In this document: piece after piece, positions 44,180 to 52,966 of the stretch
How the letters are laid out: every line of letters begins with the position of its first letter
Position numbering within the stretch: the stretch's first letter is position 1
Assembly: GCA_019416455.1 (NCBI GenBank)
Contig: DXXG01000007.1
Location: 450,508-514,507, forward strand
Length of the DNA: 64,000 nucleotides
Direction: 5' to 3'
From: Clostridiales bacterium
GTDB taxonomy: Bacteria; Bacillota; Clostridia; Oscillospirales; Acutalibacteraceae
The notes under the pieces: model-generated
What the model was told of the DNA's origin: nothing
The model's input: only the letters and a program-made list of their open reading frames with translations
The model's database searches: none
Made by a program: the position numbers and the translations under genes

Positions 44180-45478
44180 ATGAGTAACATAAAAGATAAT
44201 ATAAAGACGTTCTTTTTCAAAAAAATAGGTTTAAAGAAAATGTATTGTTTATTTTCATTTTCTCTATTCCTGTCTATAATTGAGATTGCTTTGTATAGCA
44301 TATTAGTTCAATTTAGTTTGGAGCAATATTGGTTGCTACTTCCTATTGGCATATACATTATCTTTGCTATACTTGCAAAGAGTTTTCATGTAATTCGAGT
44401 TATAAGTGTTTCGCTTGAGTTGAGCAACATTTTTTCTTTCTTGCTTTTTGTTGGTAGCATCCTAAATGTTTGGATTTCCTCTTTTATTAGTAGACACTAT
44501 GAAAACATCTCGATAATAATACTACTTGCTCTATTCTTGAATTTCTATGTTTCCAAAAATCAAGTAAGAAATGTAACAGATAATATCAGCACAACACCTA
44601 TCACACAACTATTTAACTTATTTTACTTGAATACTTCTAAGGCTCATGAGATTGCAATGCTAATTGATAATAAAATAATGAAAACTATCGAAAGAGAGCA
44701 AATTTCGGAAGAGCTACTGAAGTATAATGTTGCAACTACGCTAGGTCCCAAAGAGATAGTTTCTGCAGATGTGGGGTATTCCATAGAGGATAACTCCAAA
44801 AAACGTGTCTATGAAAATTTTGATGTTAAGATCACAAAGTCAATTATGCTTCGCACAATATATGAAACAGCACAGAAAAAAAGCATTAGTGATACGGGAC
44901 TTAAAATCGGCGATTTGGTTCTTTTTAAAAATATAGAATTGCAGCAAAGAAATCTTGACGATACAGTCATGATTTTAAATATATTGCAAGATAGCAAATT
45001 TACAAATCAAGGAAACCAAGATGTAGAGATCAATATTAACAAAATGATGGAAAAGATGTTAGATGATTTTACTATAGACTATACTTTTGCATATCCTTGT
45101 CACGGGACGAACGCCGACGCTTTAACGGATCAATTTATTATACAAATTCCATATAAAGCGGCAAATAATTTTGAAAATGGTTATCATCATAATGATCTTC
45201 AATTGGGAAAACTTAGCATAATCGGAATATACCGTGGCAATATAGATTTTTCACAAAGAGAAAGTATTTCGTCAAAGTTTTTAGAAATGGTCTCAATGTC
45301 ATATAATCAAAATTGTTCCACGAGTAGTGAGCCTAATGTCGAAATGAAAATGAGTTCTCGTTCAACTCAAAATAATAGTAATCCATTTGACTTTAATCAC
45401 CAAAAACTCACAGAAAAGATAAATCTGATCGATGTAATTGCAATTATCCAAGAGTTAAATTTTGATAGGAATGAGTAA
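44180..45478 (+). CDS. Unrecognised membrane protein, first gene of AT-rich cargo operon
   Basis: 432 residues from ATG 44180 (TAGGAGTAAAG). Four hydrophobic helices occupy roughly residues 20-135 (FSFSLFLSIIEIALYSILV, LLPIGIYIIFAILA, IFSFLLFVGSILNVWI, IIILLALFLNFYV). A soluble C-terminal region of nearly 300 residues with alternating strands and charged helices follows. No enzymatic motif or known domain is recognised. Base composition is near 32% GC, unlike the ICE backbone, so it was acquired separately. It overlaps the next small gene by 8 nt, implying a two-gene operon under the TTGAGA/TATAAT promoter. Confidence 0.65.
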   Translation: MSNIKDNIKTFFFKKIGLKKMYCLFSFSLFLSIIEIALYSILVQFSLEQYWLLLPIGIYIIFAILAKSFHVIRVISVSLELSNIFSFLLFVGSILNVWISSFISRHYENISIIILLALFLNFYVSKNQVRNVTDNISTTPITQLFNLFYLNTSKAHEIAMLIDNKIMKTIEREQISEELLKYNVATTLGPKEIVSADVGYSIEDNSKKRVYENFDVKITKSIMLRTIYETAQKKSISDTGLKIGDLVLFKNIELQQRNLDDTVMILNILQDSKFTNQGNQDVEININKMMEKMLDDFTIDYTFAYPCHGTNADALTDQFIIQIPYKAANNFENGYHHNDLQLGKLSIIGIYRGNIDFSQRESISSKFLEMVSMSYNQNCSTSSEPNVEMKMSSRSTQNNSNPFDFNHQKLTEKINLIDVIAIIQELNFDRNE

Positions 45479-45812
45479 TATGGATTCTATTTTGTATGTA
45501 TATGACTCAACTAGTTTGACTAATTTAAGAAACAAACTTAACGATTACAAATTTTATAGTATCGCTTATTTTTTTAATATAGGCGACACTTTAGATAATC
45601 TCTATGAAATAGGTTTTGAACGATTCGAAAAAAGTGTTGTTGATCTGACTAACTTAGTTAAAGATAATAATTTCTATAAGATTTTTTCTGAACGGTATAT
45701 TTTAACGTTATGCAGTAGTATTGAAGAAATCCATTTTTGCATTAATTATGATTGGCTCGAGAAACTGACAGAACAATTTCCGTATTTATTTGATAATGAG
45801 AATATCAATTGA
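45471..45812 (+). CDS. Unrecognised small protein, partner of the membrane protein
   Basis: 113 residues from ATG 45471, overlapping the end of the preceding gene; a second ATG lies 9 nt later. Mixed alpha/beta and rich in aromatic residues (ILYVYDSTSLTNLRNKLNDYKFY); soluble, no motif. The coupling suggests that it works with the membrane protein as effector, inhibitor or immunity partner. It ends about 10 nt before the IS21 left end, so a third operon gene could have been separated by that insertion. Confidence 0.6.
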   Translation: MSNMDSILYVYDSTSLTNLRNKLNDYKFYSIAYFFNIGDTLDNLYEIGFERFEKSVVDLTNLVKDNNFYKIFSERYILTLCSSIEEIHFCINYDWLEKLTEQFPYLFDNENIN

Positions 45813-45967
45813 ATACGCCGCCTGAAATGGTGCGTGTAGACCGCACAAATGGTGCATCAAGACCGCTGAAATGGTGCATGGTGACCGCAGCCATGGTGCA
45901 TTGACAGGATGGCCACTAAAATGGATTTAGCATTGTTAGATGCGAATTCAATTTAGGAGGCCTTACC

Positions 45968-47505
45968 ATGGTCAATCACAAGGAGATCCTTCGGCTCAAA
46001 AATCTGGGACTCACAAACCGGGAGATCGCAGATGCTGCTTGCTGCGACCGCAACACGGTCACACGCACATTAGCCCGTGCTCGGGAGCAGCAGCTTGGCT
46101 GGCAGCAAGCGCAGTCCATGTCGCAGCAGGAAGTTTCCCAGCGGCTATTTCCAACCGAGCAAAAGAACCCTGTCTACAAGATGCCGGACTACGAATGGGT
46201 ACACCGTGAAATGCAGAAGAGTGGCGTCACCCTTAGCCTGCTTTGGGTGGAATACTGCGAGCAATGCCGTCAGAACGGAGAGCTGCCCTACAAATCCACC
46301 CAGTTCAACAAGTACTACGCAGACTATGTCCAAAAAACCAAAGCCACCATGCACCTGGAACACAAGCCCGGCGAGACCATGCAGGTGGACTGGGCTGGCC
46401 AGACGGCAGCTCTGGTGGACACAGACACCGGGGAGTGGCTGGATGCATACCTGTTTGTAGCGGTGCTGCCATACAGCGGCTATGCATACACAGAGGCCTT
46501 TCTGGACATGAAGCAGGAGGCCTGGATCACCGGCCATGTCAACGCTTACCGGTATTTCGGCGGGGTCACCCGCATCCTCACACCGGACAACCTCAAGACC
46601 GGTGTGGTCAAGAATTCCCGGACAGAGACTGTGCTCAACAAGTCCTACCAGGAGATGGCAGAGCACTATGGCACCGCTATTCTTCCAGCCCGTCCCCGCA
46701 GCCCTAAAGACAAAGCCTTTGTGGAGGGCTCCGTCGGCGTGGTCTCTACCTGGATCCTGGCTGCTCTGCGCAACCGTCAGTTTCTGTCCCTCACGGAACT
46801 GAATCAGGCAATCCGTGAGAAGCTGGAAGCCTTTAACCACAAGCCTTTCCAGAAACGGGAGGGCAGCCGGGCGTCCTGCTTTGAGGACGAGAAGCTGTTT
46901 CTGCTGCCTCTTCCTGCTACGCCGTTTGAGCTGGCGGTCTGGAAGGTGGCTACCGTCCAGTAAATTACCATATCAGTGTGGAGCGCATGAACTACTCCGT
47001 GCCGTATGAGTATATCAAGCAGCAAGTGAATGTGCGCCTTACCCGGACCACAGTAGAAATCTTCTTCTCTGGTACCCGAATTGCCTCTCACCTGCGTCTC
47101 CATGGCCATCCCAATCAGTACAGCACGGTGGAGGACCACATGCCGCCGGACCACCAAACCTACCTGCAATGGAACGGCGAGTGTTTCATCCGCTGGGCGG
47201 AACAGATTGGCCAGCACACCGCTGCTGTGGTACGGGTTTTCCTCTCCGCCCACAAGGTGGAGCAGCAGGGCTACAAGTCCTGCATGGCCCTGCTGAAACT
47301 GGCGGATCGCTATTCCCCTCAGCGGCTGGAGAGCGCCTGCCGGAAAGCTCTCTCTTACACCACTTCCCCCAGCCTGAAAAGCGTCCAGTCCATTCTGAAA
47401 TCCGGGCAGGACAAGCTGCTGGATGAGGATGCTCCGGCCAAGCCGGAAGAGCCCACAGCCCATAAGTTTACCAGGGGCGCCGGCTATTACAAGAGGGGGG
47501 AATGA
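45968..47505 (+). pseudogene. istA: IS21 transposase IstA, frameshifted
   Basis: The DDE transposase of the element, which would be about 512 residues. The first frame (45968-46963, 331 residues) has the N-terminal HTH (LTNREIADAACCDRNTVTRTL) and integrase core (GETMQVDWAGQ, TPDNLKTGV, AFVEGSVG). After VATVQ it hits TAA at 46961. The second frame (from about 46964 to 47505) continues without a gap as YHISVERMNYSVPYEY. Restoring one C at about 46960 rejoins the frames as VQYNYHIS, so a one-base deletion inactivates the protein, unless it is a sequence error. Confidence 0.85.
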
Positions 47506-47507
47506 CC

Positions 47508-48248
47508 ATGTTGAGCAATGAAACGGTACGAAAATTGCATGAAATGCGCCTGGGCGTCATGGCGGAGGCCTTCTCCGCCCAACTGGAGGATGCGCAGTTC
47601 CAAGCGGTGTCCTTTGAGGATCGCTTTGCCATGCTGGTAGACGCAGAGTGGAGTGCCCGAAAAAGCAACCGTCTAACCCGGCTCATCCGCAACGCTGGCT
47701 ACGCGGATCCCGCCGCCTGTGTCGAGAATATTGAGTACCATCCGGAACGAAAGCTGGACCGGGAGCAGATCCTGCGCCTGGCTTCCTGCACCTACCTCCA
47801 GGAAGCACATAATGTCATCATTTTGGGAGCCACTGGAGCCGGAAAGACTTATTTAGCCTGCGCCCTTGGCATGGCTGCCAGCCGCGGCTTTTATTCCGTC
47901 CGGTATATTCGCCTGCCGGATCTGCTGGTGGAGATCTCTGTGGCCCGGGCCAACGGAACCTACCGGGATTACATGAAAAAGCTCAGGAAAGAGAAACTAC
48001 TCATCCTGGATGAGTGGCTACTCTATCCCCTCAAGGAGGCCGAGGCCCGGGATGTGCTGGAACTGGTAGAGGCCCGGAACAAGGTGGCCTCCACCATCTT
48101 CTGTTCCCAGTATGATACCAGTGAGTGGCACGAGAACCTGTACGACCCCACCCTGGCCGATGCCATCTGTGACCGAATCATCTACAACGCCTATACCATC
48201 CAAATTGAGGGCGAGTCCATGCGAAAGCGCAAGGGCATCCCCGAGTAA
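47508..48248 (+). CDS. istB: IS21 helper ATPase IstB
   Basis: 246 residues from the second of two close ATG codons (GAGGGGGG 7 nt upstream; the first ATG at 47502 overlaps the istA stop). It has Walker A GATGAGKT, Walker B LLILDEW, and the DnaC/IstB-like AAA+ fold. IstB oligomers on DNA choose target sites and activate IstA. It appears intact. Confidence 0.92.
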   Translation: MLSNETVRKLHEMRLGVMAEAFSAQLEDAQFQAVSFEDRFAMLVDAEWSARKSNRLTRLIRNAGYADPAACVENIEYHPERKLDREQILRLASCTYLQEAHNVIILGATGAGKTYLACALGMAASRGFYSVRYIRLPDLLVEISVARANGTYRDYMKKLRKEKLLILDEWLLYPLKEAEARDVLELVEARNKVASTIFCSQYDTSEWHENLYDPTLADAICDRIIYNAYTIQIEGESMRKRKGIPE

Positions 48249-48370
48249 TTCCCGCATGGCGGTCTGGTGCACCACGCTCCCGGCCGCCATGCACCATCTC
48301 TGCGGAAGCAGTGCACCATGCAAACGGTGGCGATGCACCATCATCCGCGGTCAAGCTGCACTTTTGGAGT

Positions 48371-48608
48371 GGCATATGCAATCAATTATGAATTTCAAAA
48401 AAATACCGAAAAGGAAATATTTAAACCGGAATCATTGAGTGGGAATAAGTTCGCACCCGTGAAAAAGCCCGCGAATAAAGGCTTTTCGCCGTTTGAAAGC
48501 CCTCTGTGGCAACAAAATGGCAACATTATTTGAATTATTGTAAAAGTAAAGAGCTATCAGATTTTTTGAAAGTCTGATAGCTCTTTTTGTATGCTGTAAA
48601 ATTTGAAT
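48371..48608. other. Right flank of IS21, left end of nested mobilizable element
   Basis: No gene. The left copy of the 20-bp direct repeat lies at 48506-48525. A terminator hairpin, AGAGCTATCAGA...TCTGATAGCTCTTTTT, occupies 48549-48585 and serves the minus-strand gene that starts at 49112. Confidence 0.6.
48506..48525 (+). repeat. Left direct repeat of the nested element (attachment site)
   Basis: The 20-bp sequence begins GTGGCAAC and contains a second ATGGCAAC; it is identical to 61174-61193. The integrase, excisionase and mobilisation genes lie between the two copies, so they are likely attL and attR. Confidence 0.7.
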
Positions 48609-49112
48609 TCACCGATTATGTAAGTCTTCTTTGTTAGTGTTTTCAACCCAGCTATACTTTTCACTTTTATAAAGGTTATAGAATTCATCTCTATCATTAT
48701 AATGATGTCCAAACAAATTTGGGCGAACTTCATCTCTTACAGAGAGAATCAACTCTTTCGGTGCGTTGTTATCAACCAGAGATATCATAGATAGAGCGTA
48801 TCCAGCATATAAGCCATCAATATATCCATCCTGATGCATATTGTCAATCAAAAGATTATCGGGCAATCCCGCATATTCTTTGGGAAGAAGACCTTTATCT
48901 TCAAGTGTGGAAGACCAAAGAGAAACAATTTTCTCTTTATCTTTTTTGCTAAAAAGTTTTTCAAAGTCAATGTCTTGGACTTTTCCCTCTAAATACTCGA
49001 ATAAACGCTCAAAAAGCAGATTGCAAATGCCTAATGCTCCTTGATTAACTTTGCTTTTTACGCCATCAGAAATGCCTTCACCTAGTCGGACTTTGCTTTC
49101 TTTTTCTGACAT
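48609..49112 (-). CDS. Unknown IME protein next to the XRE regulator
   Basis: 167 residues from ATG 49112 (AGGGGGAA 8 nt upstream; another ATG 6 nt earlier is too close to the site). Highly charged, mostly helical, no membrane segment, no recognised domain. It lies 19 nt downstream of the XRE-type gene on the same strand, so the two probably form a regulatory pair, for example a repressor with a partner that relieves it (ImmA-like by position, but no HExxH motif is present). Confidence 0.55.
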   Translation of the reverse strand: MSEKESKVRLGEGISDGVKSKVNQGALGICNLLFERLFEYLEGKVQDIDFEKLFSKKDKEKIVSLWSSTLEDKGLLPKEYAGLPDNLLIDNMHQDGYIDGLYAGYALSMISLVDNNAPKELILSVRDEVRPNLFGHHYNDRDEFYNLYKSEKYSWVENTNKEDLHNR

Positions 49113-49131
49113 TATCATTTCCCCCTATCAT

Positions 49132-49656
49132 TTATTTCAGTTTATCTTTATATGTTTCAAGAAGTGTATCACTGAGTGCCTGTGACGGGACTTTTACATA
49201 GCTAGAAGTTTCATCATACTTCGGGTAATTGTAACGCCACTTGTCGTAGTCCTCACGGCTGATGTCACCGTTATGGTAATTTTCAGCTTGTTCTGCCCAC
49301 GCATTTATCATTTCGGAAAGCTCAGCAGCGTCTTTGCCCTTGCGGGGATCAACACGCAGAGAAACGCCGTTTTCCGTCTTTTCAACTGTCAATCCATAGC
49401 GATCCTCTAATGTAAACAGTGTGTGCATTAAACCAAGATAGCTGTCAATGTCGGGTACAGATAGAGCCAGCGGCGAAACTCCAAGCACGCCGGCAAGGTT
49501 TTCGGTTAAATCAGATTTCGGTGTTCTTGAGCCTGATTCATATTGCGCCATACGGATGTCAGCGGTCTTTTCGGGAAAGCCGACTACCGTTCCTAAATAC
49601 TTTTGTGTCATTCCCCGCAGATTGCGGAAGAAACGAATTCTTTCACCGATTGCCAT
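49132..49656 (-). CDS. XRE-family transcriptional regulator of the IME
   Basis: 174 residues with an N-terminal HTH_3 domain (IRFFRNLRGMTQKYLG, MAQYESGSRTPKSDLTENLAGVLGV) and an acidic C-terminal half. Divergent from the excisionase-integrase operon across a 294-bp region that holds the integrase promoter, the classic arrangement for an integration/excision repressor. Confidence 0.82.
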   Translation of the reverse strand: MAIGERIRFFRNLRGMTQKYLGTVVGFPEKTADIRMAQYESGSRTPKSDLTENLAGVLGVSPLALSVPDIDSYLGLMHTLFTLEDRYGLTVEKTENGVSLRVDPRKGKDAAELSEMINAWAEQAENYHNGDISREDYDKWRYNYPKYDETSSYVKVPSQALSDTLLETYKDKLK

Positions 49657-49950
49657 AGCAATTACGCTCCTTGTTTATGTAATGTGCAATAAGTATATCA
49701 TATATATTTAAGCGATGTCAAGATAACAATAGCAAAAAAGTTAAATATTTTTTCATAAACCACTTGACTTTACGGAATATGCTTAGTATAATATGAAATG
49801 TGGACTTAAACAAATAAGTTATAGTTCAAAATTAAATAACTGTCGCACATCACAGTAATGGTGTGTCCGCTCGGGCAAATCGGAATGCGGTCAGAAAGTT
49901 CTCCGACACTAAATAATTGAATTATCAAAAATCAGTAAGGGGGTGATTAT
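49657..49950. promoter_or_regulatory. Divergent control region of the IME with integration-operon promoter
   Basis: TTGACT (49764-49769), a 17-nt spacer and perfect TATAAT (49787-49792) read toward xis-int. The 150-nt leader that follows has short inverted stretches (GTGTGTCCGC...GCGGTCAG). No other gene is seen. Confidence 0.65.
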
Positions 49951-50148
49951 ATGGAAAGTACAAGCTTTATGAAAGTTGATGAAGTAGCTCAGGAATTGGG
50001 TGTTTCCAAATCCTATGCTTATAAAATCGTCCAAAAGCTAAATGCCGAGTTAAAAGAAAAAGGCTTTATGACAATTTCAGGGCGAATAAACAAACAGTAT
50101 TTTATGGAACGCACCTGCTATGGTGCAGCTAAGAAAGAGAGGGATTAA
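49951..50148 (+). CDS. Excisionase-like small HTH protein
   Basis: 65 residues with a MerR/Xis-like helix-turn-helix (MKVDEVAQELGVSKSYAYKIVQKLN). AAGGGGGTG lies before the ATG and the integrase starts 3 nt after the stop. Small HTH proteins in this position direct excision of the element. Confidence 0.8.
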   Translation: MESTSFMKVDEVAQELGVSKSYAYKIVQKLNAELKEKGFMTISGRINKQYFMERTCYGAAKKERD

Positions 50149-50151
50149 ACA

Positions 50152-51225
50152 ATGGCAGTATATAAAGAAGAAAAAACTAACACTTGGCGTGTAATTTACC
50201 GTTACACTGACTGGAAAGGTGAGCGAAAGCAATCTCAGAAACGAGGGTTCAAAACAAAGCGTGAAGCACAGGCTTGGGAGCGAGAACAGCTTAACAAGCT
50301 GGGCGGTGATTTAGATATGAGCTTTAAGAGCTTTGTGCAGCATTATACAGAAGATATGCAGACTCGTATTAAGGAAAACACTTGGGCAACAAAAGAGCAT
50401 ATCATCCAGAAAAAGCTAATTCCTTATTTCGGTAAGCTGAAGATGTGCAACATAACCGCACAACAAATAATCACTTGGCAAAACAAGCTTATCAATTATA
50501 AGGACGATAAAGGCAAGCCGTATTCTCCCGTATATTTGAAAACAATTCACAATCAGCTGTCTGCGATATTTAACCACGCTGTCAGGTACTACAAACTGAA
50601 AGAAAATCCTTGTCAAAAAGCCGGCAGTATGGGGAAAAAGAAAAATCGTGAAATGCTTTTCTGGACGAAAGAGGAATATTTGAAGTTTGCCGATGCGATG
50701 ATGGATAAGCCGTTATCATATTATGCGTTTGAAGTACTTTACTGGACGGGTATTCGAGAGGGAGAATTATTAGCTCTTACCCCTGCTGATTTCGATTTTG
50801 AAAAGCGAACGGTCACAATCAATAAATCGTTTCAGCACTTAAACGGCAGAGATATTATTACTTCCCCGAAAACAGAAAAAAGCAACCGCACAATTCAGAT
50901 GCCGAAGTTCCTTTGTGATGAAATGCAGAACTATCTGAAAATGCTTTACGATGTAGGCTTGGAGGACAGAATGTTTCCTGTTACAAAAAGCTATCTGCAC
51001 AGAGAAATGGACAGAGGCGCAAAAGAAGCTGGCGTAAAGAGAATCCGTATTCACGATATCCGTCACAGCCACGTTAGTTTGCTGATTGATATGGGATTTT
51101 CAGCAACGGCTATTGCAGACCGTGTGGGACATGAAAGCATTGATATAACTTACAACTATGCGCACTTGTTCCCGTCAAAGCAAGCTGAAATGGCAGATAA
51201 ATTAGATATGGAAAGGGGCGAGTAA
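50152..51225 (+). CDS. Tyrosine-type site-specific integrase
   Basis: 357 residues. An N-terminal AP2-like arm-binding domain (KTNTWRVIYRYTDWKGERKQSQKRGF) is followed by a SAM-like core-binding domain and the catalytic domain: Arg in TGIREGELLAL (about 202), HDIRHSH (His 301, Arg 304), VGHESIDITYNYAH with the Tyr nucleophile near 336. It integrates the IME, probably using the 20-bp repeats at 48506 and 61174. Confidence 0.93.
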   Translation: MAVYKEEKTNTWRVIYRYTDWKGERKQSQKRGFKTKREAQAWEREQLNKLGGDLDMSFKSFVQHYTEDMQTRIKENTWATKEHIIQKKLIPYFGKLKMCNITAQQIITWQNKLINYKDDKGKPYSPVYLKTIHNQLSAIFNHAVRYYKLKENPCQKAGSMGKKKNREMLFWTKEEYLKFADAMMDKPLSYYAFEVLYWTGIREGELLALTPADFDFEKRTVTINKSFQHLNGRDIITSPKTEKSNRTIQMPKFLCDEMQNYLKMLYDVGLEDRMFPVTKSYLHREMDRGAKEAGVKRIRIHDIRHSHVSLLIDMGFSATAIADRVGHESIDITYNYAHLFPSKQAEMADKLDMERGE

Positions 51226-51226
51226 A

Positions 51227-51556
51227 ATGTCACTGAAAAACAGAGATGAGCATAACCGCTGGCGTAACAAAACCGTAGCGTTTCGTGTATCGCCGGGGGA
51301 AGATAAGCAAATTGAAACTTATGTACGGCTTTCAGGACTAACTAAACAGGATTATATCACAAGGCGACTCACGCACAGAGATATAGTCGTGCAAGGTAAT
51401 CCGAGAGTGTTCAAAGCCTTGCGAAATCAGCTTGCCGAGGTGCTTGCAGAATTGCAGCGTATTGAGTCGGGAAGCGAAGTTGATGATGAGTTGCTGAATG
51501 TAATTGAAATGATAGCCGATATTCTCGGCGGATTAAAGGAGGAATCAGAATTATAG
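51227..51556 (+). CDS. MobC-like relaxosome accessory protein
   Basis: 109 residues. A ribbon-helix-helix start (NKTVAFRVSPGEDKQIETYVRLSGLTKQDYITRRL) followed by a helical tail, as in MobC-type proteins that open the origin of transfer for the relaxase. It starts 1 nt after the integrase stop. Confidence 0.75.
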   Translation: MSLKNRDEHNRWRNKTVAFRVSPGEDKQIETYVRLSGLTKQDYITRRLTHRDIVVQGNPRVFKALRNQLAEVLAELQRIESGSEVDDELLNVIEMIADILGGLKEESEL

Positions 51557-51567
51557 ATAAAAAAGAA

Positions 51568-52728
51568 ATGACCGCTCTGAATGTATCTGTTGGCGCAGAT
51601 ACGGAGCAGTCAGCAAATGTATGTACAGATAGTATAACCGATTTGGAACAAGATTTCAAGGAAATTGAAGAAATGCAAAGAGAAATGTTTCGTCAAATGC
51701 AACCGTCATATTTGAAAACGGTTTCAATGACTGATTTGTATGAAACGGATTTTGAGGCACAAAGCGCACTGATAGATAATTTGCTTTATCGAGGAACATA
51801 TTTATTTGTCGGTTCTCCGAAAGTGGGTAAAAGTTTTATGATGGCGCAGCTTGCGTATCACATCAGCACAGGCAAGCCTCTTTGGAATTACAAAGTGAAA
51901 CAGGCAACCGTACTCTATTTTGCACTTGAAGATGATTACCCACGCTTACAGCGAAGATTATTCAAAATGTTCGGTGCTGACGGAACGGAAAATCTATACT
52001 TTGCAACGCAATGTAAAACGTTAGACGGAGGTTTGGACGAACAGATAAGAGGGTTTATTCGGGAACACCCGGATACAGGACTTATAATAATCGACACATT
52101 AAAGCGAGTGCGTGAGGTGGGTGGAGCCGATTACAGTTACGCAAGCGATTATGATGTGGTTGCGAAGCTGAAAGCATTAGCTGACAGTTGCAAGGTTGCA
52201 ATGCTGATAGTTCACCATACCCGAAAGCAACAAGCCGGTGATAAGTTTGATACTATTTCCGGTACAAACGGTTTGCTCGGTGCAGCCGATGGTGCGTTTG
52301 TGCTAAGCAAAGAAAAACGAACTTCAAATAATGCTACGCTCGACATTACCGGCAGAGATCAACCCGACCAAAGAATACAGCTTGTGAAAGACCCGGAAAC
52401 ATTGGTATGGAATTTTGAAAAAGCGGAAACAGAGCTTTGGATTGAACCACCGGATCCATTGCTTGAAAAAATTTCAAATACTCTTTTTGCGGAAAGTAAT
52501 TCTTGGAGCGGAACGGCTTCTCAACTGTGTGAAATAATCGGCGACGATATTAAGCCGAATGTTTTGTCTTTGAAGTTGAGCATAAATGTAAACAGACTTC
52601 TAAAAGATTATGACATTCATTACAAAGCAAGCCGAACGCACAGCGGTCGCAAGTTATCTCTATGGAAAGACAGCGTGTCAATGTGTGACGACCGTGACAA
52701 ACATTTTGAGAGCTGTGGCACTGTATAA
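51568..52728 (+). CDS. RepA-like AAA/RecA-fold ATPase
   Basis: 386 residues from the ATG. Walker A GSPKVGKS is near residue 87, then the strand VLYFALEDD and LIIIDTLKRV (Walker B), followed by the VHHTRK and GTNGLLGAADGAFVLSK stretches of RepA-like hexameric helicases. It may support replication of the excised IME. The ATG is 24 nt from AAGGAGGA, while an in-frame ATT at 51550 is only 6 nt away, so initiation at a rare start codon adding six residues is possible. Confidence 0.78.
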   Translation: MTALNVSVGADTEQSANVCTDSITDLEQDFKEIEEMQREMFRQMQPSYLKTVSMTDLYETDFEAQSALIDNLLYRGTYLFVGSPKVGKSFMMAQLAYHISTGKPLWNYKVKQATVLYFALEDDYPRLQRRLFKMFGADGTENLYFATQCKTLDGGLDEQIRGFIREHPDTGLIIIDTLKRVREVGGADYSYASDYDVVAKLKALADSCKVAMLIVHHTRKQQAGDKFDTISGTNGLLGAADGAFVLSKEKRTSNNATLDITGRDQPDQRIQLVKDPETLVWNFEKAETELWIEPPDPLLEKISNTLFAESNSWSGTASQLCEIIGDDIKPNVLSLKLSINVNRLLKDYDIHYKASRTHSGRKLSLWKDSVSMCDDRDKHFESCGTV

Positions 52729-52839
52729 AACATTGTCACCACCGTCACGGTTTGTCACGCAATAAAGTTTTTGCAGGGTGCAGGTGGCTTTTTTCAAAAA
52801 GCCGTTCCTGCCCCTCGGAGAGCGCAAAACCTGCTTGCA

Positions 52840-52966
52840 GGTTGCATTTTTGATAGGCTCGCCTGTCAAAAGTGCTTTTGCGTTACTCTTGGCAAGAGTA
52901 ACAGAACCTGAGTTAGAGATAATTCAGTGAGATAACCATATTATTATACAGATTTGAGGTAGATAA
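52840..52966 (+). other. Candidate origin of transfer of the IME
   Basis: Just upstream of the relaxase gene: a TTTTGATAGGC/GCCTGTCAAAA inverted repeat (about 52849-52870) and a perfect 9-bp repeat GTTACTCTT/AAGAGTAAC (52882-52902, loop of 3) followed by AGAACCTGAG. Paired repeats before a mob gene are typical of an oriT. The nick site cannot be assigned. Confidence 0.4.

Larger units (their letters stand above)
45823..48370 (+). mobile_element. IS21-family insertion sequence, about 2.5 kb
   Basis: Contains istA and istB in the standard order with a 4-nt overlap. The ends carry multiple copies of ATGGTGC (left, 45827-45900) and their complements GCACCAT (right, 48268-48345), the subterminal transposase-binding repeats of IS21. 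Exact ends are estimated by aligning the two sides; no clear target duplication was seen. IstA is broken, so the copy should be immobile on its own. Confidence 0.8.

Noticed and set aside
48609..49112. ImmA/IrrE-type protease partner of the XRE regulator
   Set aside because: Position would fit, but there is no HExxH zinc motif.
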